Part shown: piece after piece, positions 8,472 through 17,525 of the stretch | How positions within the stretch are numbered: position 1 is the stretch's first letter | How the letters are laid out: every line of letters starts with the position of its first letter | From: CBDDKZ01 sp965230415 | GTDB lineage: Bacteria; Bacteroidota; Bacteroidia; Cytophagales; JAAEPT01 | DNA length: 64,000 nt | Direction: 5' to 3' | Assembly: GCA_965230415.1 (NCBI GenBank) | Contig: CBDDKZ010000005.1 | Location: forward strand, 5,084,001-5,148,000 | Notes under the pieces: model-generated | The model's input: the letters and a program-made list of their open reading frames with translations, nothing else | Told to the model about the DNA's origin: nothing | Database searches by the model: none | Translations under genes and position numbers: made by a program

Positions 8472-9368
8472 ATGAACTCTACAGCAGTCATTATCGCACG
8501 TTTTCAAACGCCATACCTACACGACGGACATCGCGACCTCATTACGACGGTTGCTGAAAAGCATGTAAAAATAATCATACTTCTTGGAGTCACACCCGTC
8601 AAAGGCAGCCGTAGAAACCCCTACGACTTTTATACTCGCGAACAGCTCATTAAACGTGAATATCCAGATGTCATTGTATTACCCTTAAGCGATCATCCTT
8701 CAGACAAGATCTGGTCTTATAATCTTGATAAACTATTAATAGAAACTTTTAGCAACGAAAACTTTTCACTATACGGAAGTCGGGATAGCTTTATCCCCTA
8801 CTATACAGGCAAGTTTAAAACTATTGAATTAAACCCTCACGGAGATTATAACGCGACAGAAATCAGGGCAAAATATGCTCATAAAGTTCAAAATTCAGAA
8901 GATTTTCGTGCTGGAATTCTATATGCCTATAATAATCAATATACGAAGGTTATTCCCACAGTTGATATCGCTGTTTTTAAAAATGACAAAACAGAAATCC
9001 TGCTGGGTAAGAAAGAAAATAACATGAAATGGCGTCTCATTGGTGGTTATGTTGATACCACTGATTCTTGCTATGAATTAGCAGCCAAAAGAGAACTTAA
9101 AGAAGAAGCCGGAAATATTGAAGTAAATGAACTCAGCTACGAAATGTCTTATAATGTTCCCGATTGGCGTTATCAAAATGAAAGCGATAAAATTATCACC
9201 ACAGTCTATAGTGCCGATTACATGCATGGCGCGCCAGAAGCGAATGATGACATTGTGGAGGTTGAATGGCTGGAGTTTAAACGTATTCCTCAATTGTTAA
9301 TCGACAATGAAATTACACCCGAACATATCCATATATTCGAAAAACTAGTAGAAAAATACCTCAAATAA
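8472..9368 (+). CDS. nadM: Bifunctional NMN adenylyltransferase / Nudix hydrolase
   Basis: 298 residues from the ATG at 8472. The longer open frame from 8442 would start inside the promoter. Residues 1-165 are a NadM-type nucleotidyltransferase: the ARFQTPYLHDGH segment with H17-x2-H20, and NATEIRAKY near residue 130 as the second nucleotide-binding motif. It joins NMN and ATP to NAD. Residues about 170-298 are a Nudix domain with the core RELKEEAG. GG lies 15-16 residues before that Arg rather than 14, and the first acidic position is shifted. In Synechocystis and Francisella, proteins of this layout combine NMN adenylyltransferase with ADP-ribose pyrophosphatase activity. It is first in the operon; nadV follows after 9 bases. 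Confidence 0.9.
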   Translation: MNSTAVIIARFQTPYLHDGHRDLITTVAEKHVKIIILLGVTPVKGSRRNPYDFYTREQLIKREYPDVIVLPLSDHPSDKIWSYNLDKLLIETFSNENFSLYGSRDSFIPYYTGKFKTIELNPHGDYNATEIRAKYAHKVQNSEDFRAGILYAYNNQYTKVIPTVDIAVFKNDKTEILLGKKENNMKWRLIGGYVDTTDSCYELAAKRELKEEAGNIEVNELSYEMSYNVPDWRYQNESDKIITTVYSADYMHGAPEANDDIVEVEWLEFKRIPQLLIDNEITPEHIHIFEKLVEKYLK

Positions 9369-9377
9369 ATTCATCCT

Positions 9378-10793
9378 ATGGAAACAAATAACATCATACT
9401 AATGGCTGATGCCTATAAATATAGTCATCACAAGCTATACTATCCCAGAACAACACACATTTTTAGCTACATGGAAAGCCGGGGTGGTAAATTTGATAAT
9501 ACCGTTTTTTTCGGACTCCAATACTATTTAAAGAAATACCTAAGCGGACAAGTAATTACTTCTCAAAAGTTAGAAGAAGCCAAAGAAATTCTTCCTCATG
9601 TATTTGGAAGGGATGACGTGTTCGACCCGGACAATTTTCAATATATTATTGATCATTACGATGGTCACTTACCTGTGAGAATTCATGCTGTCCCAGAAGG
9701 TACCGCCGTACCTGTAAGCAATGTTTTAATGACCATAGAAAACACTGATCCCAAATGCTACTGGTTGACTAATTTTTTGGAAACTATTCTCATGCAAATA
9801 TGGTATCCTTGTACTGTCGCCACCTTAAGTCGGGAAATAAAAAAAGTGGTTCGGTCAAATTACGACCAGAGTGCCAGTGCTGAAAGTTACGCAGGCATAC
9901 CCTTTGTACTCAATGACTTCGGGTTTCGAGGGGTAAGCAGTTATGAAAGTGCCGGTTTGGGCGGTTGTGCGCACTTAATTAACTTCAAAGGTAGCGATAC
10001 TATTGCGGCGAGTGTATTTGCAAAAAAATATTACAATTCACCGAATGTTGCCGGACTCAGTGTTCCGGCCACCGAACACAGTATTTGTACACTACTCGGA
10101 CGTGAAGGGGAAAAAGAGATTTACAAACATATCCTGGACACTTTCCCAAGCGGTATTGTTGCCTGCGTTAGTGATAGCTATGATATATTTACGGCTTGTG
10201 AATCTTACTGGGGAGCAGCTTTTAAAGATCAAATTCTTAATCGTGACGGAACACTTGTCATTCGTCCGGACAGTGGCGATCCAATAAAAACACTTTTAAC
10301 AATATTCGATATATTATTTAAAAAGTTTGGATACACCACAAACGAAAAGGGTTTCAAAGTATTACCTCCTCAGGTACGAGTGATCCAAGGTGATGGTGTT
10401 AACTACGAGGCCATCACCAATATTTTCAAAGCCCTTAACGACCATCATATTAGTGCTGAAAACCTCGTATTAGGTATGGGCGGCGCCTTATTACAAAAAT
10501 TGGATCGTGACACACAAAAGTTTGCCATTAAATGTAGCCTTGCCCAAATCAATGGCAAGGAGGTAATTGTTCAAAAAAGTCCGAAAGAAATGGATGAAAA
10601 CGGCCTCATAAAAGAAAGTTTCAAGAAGAGTAAAGGTGGTCGACTTAAGTTAGTTGAAAAGAATGGTACTTTTGTAACAAAAACAACATCTGAAAGCCCT
10701 GATGAATGTAACGAACTGCAAAAAGTATTTGAAAACGGTAAAATAAGCAAAGAATGGAACTTTGACGAAATAATAGAAAAGGCAAAAATATAA
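9378..10793 (+). CDS. nadV: Nicotinamide phosphoribosyltransferase (NadV/NAMPT)
   Basis: 471 residues, the usual NAMPT length. It forms NMN from nicotinamide and PRPP, the first step of the two-step salvage completed by the NadM protein encoded just upstream. Family signatures are visible in order: MADAYKYSHHKLYY at the N-terminus, SYMESRGG, NDFGFRGVSS, the ATEHS segment that carries the catalytic-region His, CVSDSYDIF, RPDSGDP, VIQGDGVN and LGMGGALLQK. It is cytoplasmic. The next gene starts one base after the stop, which fits one transcript from the promoter at 8415-8444. Confidence 0.94.
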   Translation: METNNIILMADAYKYSHHKLYYPRTTHIFSYMESRGGKFDNTVFFGLQYYLKKYLSGQVITSQKLEEAKEILPHVFGRDDVFDPDNFQYIIDHYDGHLPVRIHAVPEGTAVPVSNVLMTIENTDPKCYWLTNFLETILMQIWYPCTVATLSREIKKVVRSNYDQSASAESYAGIPFVLNDFGFRGVSSYESAGLGGCAHLINFKGSDTIAASVFAKKYYNSPNVAGLSVPATEHSICTLLGREGEKEIYKHILDTFPSGIVACVSDSYDIFTACESYWGAAFKDQILNRDGTLVIRPDSGDPIKTLLTIFDILFKKFGYTTNEKGFKVLPPQVRVIQGDGVNYEAITNIFKALNDHHISAENLVLGMGGALLQKLDRDTQKFAIKCSLAQINGKEVIVQKSPKEMDENGLIKESFKKSKGGRLKLVEKNGTFVTKTTSESPDECNELQKVFENGKISKEWNFDEIIEKAKI

Positions 10794-10794
10794 T

Positions 10795-11214
10795 ATGATA
10801 ACACGAGCAATTAAAAAAGCATTCGAACGAGCATCGGAGAAGAAATGGGACCGCACTTATTGGGCCTTTGACTTACATGAAACCATAATTATGCCCAACT
10901 GGTCGTCTAACGAGATACCAAAAACATTCTACCCACATGCCAGAAAGGCCATGCAGTACCTTACACAAAGACCAGATATAGTATCAATTATGTATACTTG
11001 CTCTCATCCACATGAAATTGAACAATACCTGGATTATTTCAAGGAGCACGAAATAAGCTTTAATTATGTGAATGAAAACCCTGAGGTCACCAATGGCCAT
11101 TATGGATTTTATGACAAAAAGCCTTATTTCAACGTCCTTTTCGAAGACAAGGCTGGGTTTTCACCCGAAGACTGGCCTGAAGTTGTGGCACTCATACAAC
11201 AGCTCTCTTTATGA
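10795..11214 (+). CDS. Small HAD-like protein of the NAD operon
   Basis: 139 residues, not a family I can name with certainty. It has the outline of a HAD phosphatase: motif I FDLHETI (D26, T30, but His28 where the second Asp is usual), a motif-II-like MYTCSHP, and an acidic motif-IV-like LFEDKAGF. HAD enzymes transfer phosphate through the first Asp, and the second Asp acts as acid/base. Replacement by His suggests altered chemistry or a non-phosphatase role. It starts one base after nadV and overlaps the next gene by ATGA, so it belongs to the NAD operon and may act on a nucleotide or phosphoribosyl by-product. That last point is inference from context. Confidence 0.7.
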   Translation: MITRAIKKAFERASEKKWDRTYWAFDLHETIIMPNWSSNEIPKTFYPHARKAMQYLTQRPDIVSIMYTCSHPHEIEQYLDYFKEHEISFNYVNENPEVTNGHYGFYDKKPYFNVLFEDKAGFSPEDWPEVVALIQQLSL

Positions 11215-11759
11215 ATGAAGACCGGTTCTACCATCATTATTCATTAATAATATCACCGCATGAAGTCATATTAAATGAAATACAGGACCTCATGAAAAAT
11301 GCCGATGTACTTGCAAAAGCGAAAGTAATGAGGCAACGTTACCATATTACCCTGGCAAATTTCAAAGTAACGAATAACCAGGTGGCAGACTTTGAGTACT
11401 GTATTCTAAACGGATTGGAGGCACATAGACCTTTTAAATTGTGCTTCTCCAACGTGTGTGTCTTTAAAAGCAGTGGAATATTTTATCTGGAACCTGAAAA
11501 TAGTCAGGACATACTTCTCATTCAAGATTTTTTAAAATCGGCCGGTTCTCCATTATGCGATAAATCAGTATATATGAAACCGCACCTCTCATTGCTAAAA
11601 AGTAAAAAAACTATTTTCGAACCGCAAATACTAAATCAATTCAAAAACCTGAAGTTTAGTATTAATCTTACTGTAACTCATCTAAAGTTATTAAAATTTG
11701 ATCCTTTGACTCGTAAAAACCGTACGCATGCACTCATTCCTTTAGTTATTTCATCTTAG
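11211..11759 (+). CDS. 2H phosphoesterase superfamily protein (2'-5' RNA ligase-like)
   Basis: 182 residues with the two H-x-(T/S) motifs that define the 2H fold: H45-I-T47 (RYHITLANF) and H125-L-S127 (KPHLSLLK), spaced as in LigT/CPDase proteins. Members open or form 2',3'- or 1'',2''-cyclic phosphodiester bonds. It is the last gene of the NAD operon, overlapping the HAD-like gene by four bases. One known 2H activity is hydrolysis of ADP-ribose 1'',2''-cyclic phosphate, so a link to ADP-ribose recycling is possible, but RNA end processing is equally compatible with the sequence. Confidence 0.8.
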   Translation: MNEDRFYHHYSLIISPHEVILNEIQDLMKNADVLAKAKVMRQRYHITLANFKVTNNQVADFEYCILNGLEAHRPFKLCFSNVCVFKSSGIFYLEPENSQDILLIQDFLKSAGSPLCDKSVYMKPHLSLLKSKKTIFEPQILNQFKNLKFSINLTVTHLKLLKFDPLTRKNRTHALIPLVISS

Positions 11760-11872
11760 CATCGCCTTTCCAGATACTATTCAGATCTACAGAATGGCAA
11801 AATGTTCATAAGTTCATCTCATAACCCTTCTAAAAACACCAAACAAGGCCTATTTTTGAAGAAAAAGACAAC

Positions 11873-12358
11873 ATGAAAGTTTGGTATTCTTGCAAAGTTA
11901 AACACACCACAGTAACCGAAGAAGGTGAATCTAAACAAGTTACAGATAATTATTTGGTAGACGCCGTATCATATACAGATGCTGAAAAAAGAATTTATGA
12001 ATTAAGTGAACAAGAAGTTAGCGGAGAATTTACCATCACGAATATATCAAAAACGAATATTTCAGAAGTTATTAACTACGAAGACAGTGAACAGTGGTTT
12101 AAGTGCAAAGTCGCTTATGTCACGCTCGATGCAACCACCGATAAAGAATCAAAAATAAACACCTATTTTTTAGTTGGTGCCGACAACATAAAACAAGCGT
12201 TTGAAAGAGTGGAAGACAATTTAAGTTCTATGCTCGTACCTTTTGAAATACCATCTATAGCGCTCACCAATTTCCTGGAAGTATTCCCATATGTGGAAGG
12301 AGAAGAAATCCCTGATAATTTAAAGCCACTGGAAACAGAAGCATCAAATGTAGAATAG
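11873..12358 (+). CDS. DUF4494 domain-containing protein
   Basis: 161 residues matching the small cytoplasmic DUF4494 family found almost only in Bacteroidota. The signature is the N-terminal KVWYSCKVKH, then NYLVDAVSYTDAEKRIYEL, SGEFTITNISK and WFKCKVAYVTLD. No signal peptide or membrane segment is present and the function is unknown. A TATTTTTG at 11851-11858 is a possible -7 promoter element, giving a very short leader. It ends 6 bases before a strong bidirectional terminator. Confidence 0.88.
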   Translation: MKVWYSCKVKHTTVTEEGESKQVTDNYLVDAVSYTDAEKRIYELSEQEVSGEFTITNISKTNISEVINYEDSEQWFKCKVAYVTLDATTDKESKINTYFLVGADNIKQAFERVEDNLSSMLVPFEIPSIALTNFLEVFPYVEGEEIPDNLKPLETEASNVE

Positions 12359-12364
12359 CACGAT

Positions 12365-12392
12365 AAAAATGGCTTCCGTGAAGCCATTTTTT
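12365..12392. terminator. Bidirectional intrinsic terminator
   Basis: A 12-bp perfect stem (12365-12376 with 12380-12391) and a 3-base loop, with a run of A on the left and T on the right. It sits between the convergent DUF4494 and propeller/SpoIIE genes and can serve both. Confidence 0.85.
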
Positions 12393-15300
12393 ACATTTTC
12401 AATATAAGAATAGTAATATCATCGCGCTGGTCTGTATTGTTCTTGTACATTAACAGCTTTTCGTTCAAAAAGTCTATCTGTTTTCTTACACTGAACTTAG
12501 TAGTGTTTTGAAGCATATTATAAAATGCTTTTCTTCCGAGCTTCTTTCTATATACATCCTGTTGATCATAATAACCATCGGTGAATAAATAAAGCTGATC
12601 ACCTTTATTCAACAAAAGTTTATGCTGCTCGAATACTTTCTCGGTACGCACCATTCCGCCTATTGAATACCTACTGGCCTTAATAGTCCTAAAACCTGAT
12701 GCGGAAGTATGGTAAGCGAATGGTCTTTTGGCCGTCCCGATTGTAACTTCAAATTTTTCAGCTTCCAGCTCTTCTATTCGTGCCAAACACAGGTCCATTC
12801 CATCATCATTCCCGGTATTCTTCTGTTTCAGGGCCTCATGAATCTCCAGATCCAGTTCATTTAAAATTTCACTGGGTTCCCTTAATTTCTTCTCATTTAT
12901 CAGCATGGTAAGAACCCTGGAACCTATCATAGACATAAAAGCCCCTGGCACTCCATGGCCGGTACAGTCTACAACAGCAATGTAAAAATACTTCTTGCCG
13001 CTTTTTTCGTCTTTCACACTTTGCACCCAATAAAAATCACCAGAAACCGTTTCTCTTGGTTTAAATAGTAAGCCAACATCAGCAAACTGCTCTTTTAGCT
13101 CGATTAAGCTCGGTAAAATAGCCTTTTGAATCGTAAGCCCGTACTCAATACTGTCCTGAAACTTCTTGTTTTGCAGTGCCAGTTCCAGCCTTTTCGATTC
13201 AATTTCTTCATTTTTGATCGTTATTTCACTTGTTCTTTCTTTAACTACAAGCTCCAGTTCCTGATTGCTTCTTTTTATGCTATGCATTCTCCATCTGTAG
13301 TAGAGGTAAATGAGAAACATGAAAGTACCAGCTATTAAAATTTGAAACCATGCGGTCTGCCAGAAAGCAGGCTTCACAATAATAATTAGTTTGACACCTT
13401 CCAAATTCCAGACACCATCGTTGTTAGATGCCTGAACTCTAAACACATATTCACCAGGATCAAGATTGGTATAAGAAGCTCTTCTGCGCTCAGAGGTACA
13501 GGATATCCATTCTTTATCAAAATTCTCAAGTTTATACCGGTATATGTTTCGAACTGAGCTGGTAAAATTCAATGCTGTAAATTCGAAGCTGAATGATTTC
13601 TGATCATGATCCAGTTCGATCATTTTGGTTGACTGAATATTTTGAGTAAGTACGCTCCCCTCTCCTGGTTTTACTTCTTCATTATGAAGAAGAAACTTGG
13701 TGATGTAAACCGGAGGAATATTAGGATTACTCCTTAAATATTCCGGAACAAAAAAATCAACACCATTCTCACCACCGAAGAAAATTTCGTCTCCCCATTT
13801 CTGGTACCCCCCTCTACAATACTCCGCACTTAGCAAACCATCTTCCCCGTCGTAATTTACAATTCGGTAGGTTTTCATATTGAAGCTCATCACACCATTA
13901 TTGCTACTTAACCACAAACGATCACCTTTTGCTACCATTCCATAGATAACATTGTCTGCCAGACCATTCTTATCGTTAAAATGCTCTAGCTTACCCGTTT
14001 CTCTGATAATATGATAAAGTCCGTTAATGGTTCCTAACCACAAATCTCCTTTTTCATCTTCATGTATTACCCTAACAGCAACTCGTCTTAAATCATATTC
14101 TTCCTTGTTTGAAGGTTCAAATCGTTTAAAAGTATTCGTTTTATTATCAAAGATATCCAGTCCATCTTTGGTACCAATCCACAAAATTCCATGTCTGTCC
14201 TCATGAAACTTGAATGTAGAGTTAGAATTTATTGTTGTAGGGTCATCGGGATTGTGCATAAAAACATCGAGATGGCCATTGCTCGGGTGGTAACGGTAGA
14301 TTCCCTTTCGCCAACTTCCAAACCATATATTTCCATCGCTTGTGCTAATCATTGTCCTAAACTCCGCCTGATCATAGTGTGGAATATCTCCGACCGATGA
14401 TGTAAGATCCAGGGCTTCACCCGTATTTTTGTCAATTTGAAATATTCCGTGTTCTGCAGCTACCATTAACTGCGATGAGTCGTTTTTTATAAACCAAACG
14501 CGATTACTATTTATGCTTTCGGCGTGAGGTCCCTGTACAATAAAAGGCTGTAAGACATTCCTGTTTTTATCAGCTACAAAAATACCGTTGAGCGTTCCCA
14601 GCCAAAGTGTGGAATCAGTTTCAGGAGTAATTGCAAAAACGACTTTACTTTCAGGGTATTCCGTGAATTGAAGACCTTTAAATTTATAGCGATATTGGTC
14701 ATATTTTGACACACCTCCATACCATGTCCCTACCCAGATAATATTTCTTGAATCTTGAAAAAAATAGAAGGTATTATCACTTTTTAATGCAGATCTGTCT
14801 TTGGCATTTTGTTTAAAAGTACGACACCTTCCGGTTTCAGGCGAGTATAATAACATTCCATGTGAAGTACCTATCCAAATATTACCTTGTTTATCTTCAA
14901 AAATCTCCCATATATGCTTATGAGGCATGTTGTCAGTGACCACTTTTTCATATTCGGTAATTTCTCCGCTTGCAAAATCAAGTTTAAACACTTGCCCTTC
15001 TCTATTTGCGATAAGTAAGGCCTTTTCATTGTCTATCAGGGTAAGCGCACTTACTCCCAAACTTCCCTGTTCGAAATCTTTGCGATTGAGAACTGGCTCA
15101 GAATGAATAGGAACGTAGCCTAAACCACCGAACAATGAAGCGACCCATAGTGTATCGCCACGAATCTTCAGCTGTTCTATGTATTTAAAATTCTGTTCTA
15201 CTTCCTCACTTTGGTATTTTACCAGCGTAAACTTTTCACTCTCCGGATCAAACTTAAACAGGCCCCCACCAAAAGTACCCAGCCAAACTATTCCATTTTT

Positions 15301-15723
15301 ATCTTCACTAATACACCTTACAGAATTAGCTCCTACATGGAGGCTGTTATCATATCTTTTGAATTTTTCTTCCCTGGGATTTAATCTATTAAGCCCAGCC
15401 CCCCAGGTTCCCACCCAGATATCACCTGATTTACTATTGCATAAAAAACTCACATCATCGGTCCCCAAACTCGTAGAATCGTCTGCATGATGTGTAAAAG
15501 TCTTAAACTCATATCCATCAAACCTGTTTAGGCCCCCACGAGTGCCAATCCAAATATAGCCATCATTATCTTCTACAATACCATTAACCCGGGAATTAGG
15601 TAAACCTTCTTCAACAGAATATGTATCGAAACGCATGTATTCAAATTGTCCAAATACCTCTCCTGCGGTGAAGATAAAACACAATACCAGACACAAGTTC
15701 AAAGTACTTTTTCTGCTTGTCAT
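12391..15723 (-). CDS. Secreted-propeller sensor with SpoIIE-type PP2C phosphatase
   Basis: About 1110 residues from the ATG at 15723, which opens a signal sequence (LVLCFIFTAGEVFGQ); the open frame to 15765 is longer. In order: 'two-component regulator propeller' repeats (residues ~30-700, many with the G-x-IWIGT pattern), a Y_Y_Y domain (~715-785), one membrane helix (~790-812), a coiled coil, and a SpoIIE/PP2C domain (~880-1110) with the FSGDFYWV-like and DCTGHGVPGAFMS metal-binding motifs intact. The propeller would sense a periplasmic ligand and the cytoplasmic phosphatase would act on a phosphoprotein, by analogy an anti-sigma antagonist. No partner gene is adjacent. A close paralogue lies at 48382-51636. 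TAAATTTG on the minus strand (15814-15821) may be its -7 element. Confidence 0.9.
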   Translation of the reverse strand: MTSRKSTLNLCLVLCFIFTAGEVFGQFEYMRFDTYSVEEGLPNSRVNGIVEDNDGYIWIGTRGGLNRFDGYEFKTFTHHADDSTSLGTDDVSFLCNSKSGDIWVGTWGAGLNRLNPREEKFKRYDNSLHVGANSVRCISEDKNGIVWLGTFGGGLFKFDPESEKFTLVKYQSEEVEQNFKYIEQLKIRGDTLWVASLFGGLGYVPIHSEPVLNRKDFEQGSLGVSALTLIDNEKALLIANREGQVFKLDFASGEITEYEKVVTDNMPHKHIWEIFEDKQGNIWIGTSHGMLLYSPETGRCRTFKQNAKDRSALKSDNTFYFFQDSRNIIWVGTWYGGVSKYDQYRYKFKGLQFTEYPESKVVFAITPETDSTLWLGTLNGIFVADKNRNVLQPFIVQGPHAESINSNRVWFIKNDSSQLMVAAEHGIFQIDKNTGEALDLTSSVGDIPHYDQAEFRTMISTSDGNIWFGSWRKGIYRYHPSNGHLDVFMHNPDDPTTINSNSTFKFHEDRHGILWIGTKDGLDIFDNKTNTFKRFEPSNKEEYDLRRVAVRVIHEDEKGDLWLGTINGLYHIIRETGKLEHFNDKNGLADNVIYGMVAKGDRLWLSSNNGVMSFNMKTYRIVNYDGEDGLLSAEYCRGGYQKWGDEIFFGGENGVDFFVPEYLRSNPNIPPVYITKFLLHNEEVKPGEGSVLTQNIQSTKMIELDHDQKSFSFEFTALNFTSSVRNIYRYKLENFDKEWISCTSERRRASYTNLDPGEYVFRVQASNNDGVWNLEGVKLIIIVKPAFWQTAWFQILIAGTFMFLIYLYYRWRMHSIKRSNQELELVVKERTSEITIKNEEIESKRLELALQNKKFQDSIEYGLTIQKAILPSLIELKEQFADVGLLFKPRETVSGDFYWVQSVKDEKSGKKYFYIAVVDCTGHGVPGAFMSMIGSRVLTMLINEKKLREPSEILNELDLEIHEALKQKNTGNDDGMDLCLARIEELEAEKFEVTIGTAKRPFAYHTSASGFRTIKASRYSIGGMVRTEKVFEQHKLLLNKGDQLYLFTDGYYDQQDVYRKKLGRKAFYNMLQNTTKFSVRKQIDFLNEKLLMYKNNTDQRDDITILILKM

Positions 15724-15925
15724 ACAACTAATAATAAAGTCTACCTCCTGTATACGAAATTGCACAAAGGCCTTGCTTAACGTTTAAGAACTTAATCTCT
15801 ACTTAATAGGTTTCAAATTTATGGTTAATAATTAAACAAAAATTAAAAATTGCATAAATTTCGTGCAATAAAGTTGACCTTGCTTTTGAATTAGGTATAA
15901 AACTAAAAATTGTGTATTTTTGATT

Positions 15926-16447
15926 ATGCAAATAAGGAGACGAACTCATAAAACCATATTCCTAGCTTTTATTTTGCTTGTTCTAAGTGCTTGTGAGAAA
16001 AAGACAGTTACACATCAATATCCTCCGGGGTATTACTCCAGACCCCCTGCAAATAGTGACGCCCGCTTTTTATTGGACTATGCTCCAGCAGATTTCACGG
16101 GATATAAGTACAATTATTTTAACGATGGCACCATAAAAAGTGAAGGCTACTATGAAAATGGTGTACCACAGGGTAATTGGAAATTCTACTATCCAAATGG
16201 CACACTAGAGCGTGAAGGCCTTGTAGAGAATGAAATGCTGCAGTTGTACTGGAAGTTTTATTACGATAATGGTACACTAAAAGAAGAAGGGAGTTACACC
16301 GATAACTTGCGTACCGGACTTTGGATATTTTACCATCCAAATGGAACGCTGCAAAGTTCAGGGCAAATGCTCAACGACTACCCTACCGGCGAATGGAAAG
16401 AATATAATGATGCCGGTGTTCAAATCAATACCGCTTATTACAAATGA
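15926..16447 (+). CDS. MORN_2-repeat lipoprotein
   Basis: About 173 residues from the ATG at 15926; a TTG two codons upstream is less likely. The signal peptide ends in a lipobox (LVLSAC), so the mature protein should be lipid-anchored. Residues ~60-170 contain about four repeats with the pattern W-x-FY-x-NG-(T)-L-x-x-E/S-G. These are MORN_2 repeats of the YwqK type. Such proteins are often annotated as antitoxins, but nothing here supports a toxin-antitoxin role. The following gene overlaps its stop by ATGA, indicating translational coupling. Confidence 0.82.
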   Translation: MQIRRRTHKTIFLAFILLVLSACEKKTVTHQYPPGYYSRPPANSDARFLLDYAPADFTGYKYNYFNDGTIKSEGYYENGVPQGNWKFYYPNGTLEREGLVENEMLQLYWKFYYDNGTLKEEGSYTDNLRTGLWIFYHPNGTLQSSGQMLNDYPTGEWKEYNDAGVQINTAYYK

Positions 16448-16746
16448 TTCAGCTGGAACCTTTCACTGAAATAACGGTTTATTCAAACGGATACACTGAA
16501 CCTGTAATTCCCTCTGGAACCTCAGTAATTTTAGTGCAGGAAGGAATGGTAAAAGTTGGTAGTCTATTTTTTATTGAAGACGAAGAGGATGCACTCGAAA
16601 TAGCACACCCAATCAACGAGGAAAAACTAAATCGTGAAGCATACGACTTAGTTAAAAGCAGGTTTCCCAACTTGCTGAATCAGGAAGATGCGACAGTATT
16701 ACTGTGTCCGAATGAATTGAGTGAGTCATTTATCTGGGAACAATGA
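16444..16746 (+). CDS. Hypothetical protein coupled to the MORN lipoprotein
   Basis: 100 residues, acidic, with no signal peptide or membrane helix. The N-terminal half looks beta-rich (ITVYSNGY, TSVILVQEGMVKVGSLFFI) and the C-terminal half helical. I do not recognise the family. Its ATG overlaps the lipoprotein stop (ATGA), which supports it as a real gene. No role can be inferred beyond co-expression. Confidence 0.6.
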   Translation: MIQLEPFTEITVYSNGYTEPVIPSGTSVILVQEGMVKVGSLFFIEDEEDALEIAHPINEEKLNREAYDLVKSRFPNLLNQEDATVLLCPNELSESFIWEQ

Positions 16747-17034
16747 TCCGAAATTCTTACGCTTGATTTTTTTCCAAAAAGCTAATCATATCTTTTGTTC
16801 TAATAGTTACATTGTAAATTAATGAAGCCAAAACAGACAAATAAAATTTACTATAAACACCTCATTTCTAAAACGATTTGTGATTATTCTCGTTTGAAAG
16901 GAATATAAGAATTTCAAATAGTCTTTTTAATTGCTTGCGCTTTGAAAAAATTACTTAAATTCGCATTAAGGAAGCTATTACAAGAAACAAGTATTATTAT
17001 CGAATCATAACACCTACCCGAAATATTACAACTT

Positions 17035-17415
17035 ATGAAACCAACCATTCTAGTTGTTGATGACTATCAGTCTACCTTGGAAATTTTGACGTCTATTTTT
17101 AACAAAGATTTTAATATAGAGTCGAAGTTAAATGGTCAGGAAGCTCTGATCTGGATGGAAAAAGGACATTTACCCGATTTAATTATTACAGACATTGTTA
17201 TGCCCGTAATGGATGGCACGGAGTTCTTGAAACAATTAAAATCGAGCGGATTATTTCGTGAAATCCCTGTGGTAATCCTGTCAGGATTAGATGATAGTAT
17301 CATACGGGTTCAACACCTTAGGTTAGGTGCAGATGATTTCATTAATAAGCCCTTCAATCCGGATGAACTTCAAATCAGAGTTGAAAATATTCTAAAAAGA
17401 TATCATAAGGTGTAA
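17035..17415 (+). CDS. Single-domain response regulator (CheY-like receiver)
   Basis: 126 residues forming one receiver domain: acidic pocket D9-D10, phosphoacceptor D53 (ITDIVMPVMDG), the switch Ser in VVILSG near residue 84, and Lys in NKPF near 105. All key residues are present, so it should be phosphorylated by a histidine kinase. There is no output domain, and no kinase gene is nearby. It lies 248 bases upstream of the sugar transferase that carries a degenerate receiver, which suggests a shared regulatory role; this is inference. Confidence 0.9.
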   Translation: MKPTILVVDDYQSTLEILTSIFNKDFNIESKLNGQEALIWMEKGHLPDLIITDIVMPVMDGTEFLKQLKSSGLFREIPVVILSGLDDSIIRVQHLRLGADDFINKPFNPDELQIRVENILKRYHKV

Positions 17416-17525
17416 ATTATTACACTATATAACATCGCGTTTTAAACATTCATCTTGGAATTAGTCCATTTCAAGTGTTTTTTTGGCCCAATCACCGAAA
17501 CATTATTAAATTATTATTACAATCA

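Noticed and set aside
8472..11759. Phage-derived NAD-restoration (anti-defence) cassette
   Set aside because: NadV plus NadM does occur in phages, but here a host-type NrtR regulator and a matched operator sit beside it, and no phage genes or att sites are visible.
15874..15901. E. coli-like promoter TTGACC-N16-TATAAA before the MORN lipoprotein
   Set aside because: Bacteroidota housekeeping promoters use a different -7 element, so this resemblance is weak evidence.
15926..16447. Toxin-antitoxin (YwqK antitoxin) reading of the MORN protein
   Set aside because: It is a lipoprotein, its neighbour shows no toxin features, and the name is inherited from loose repeat similarity.
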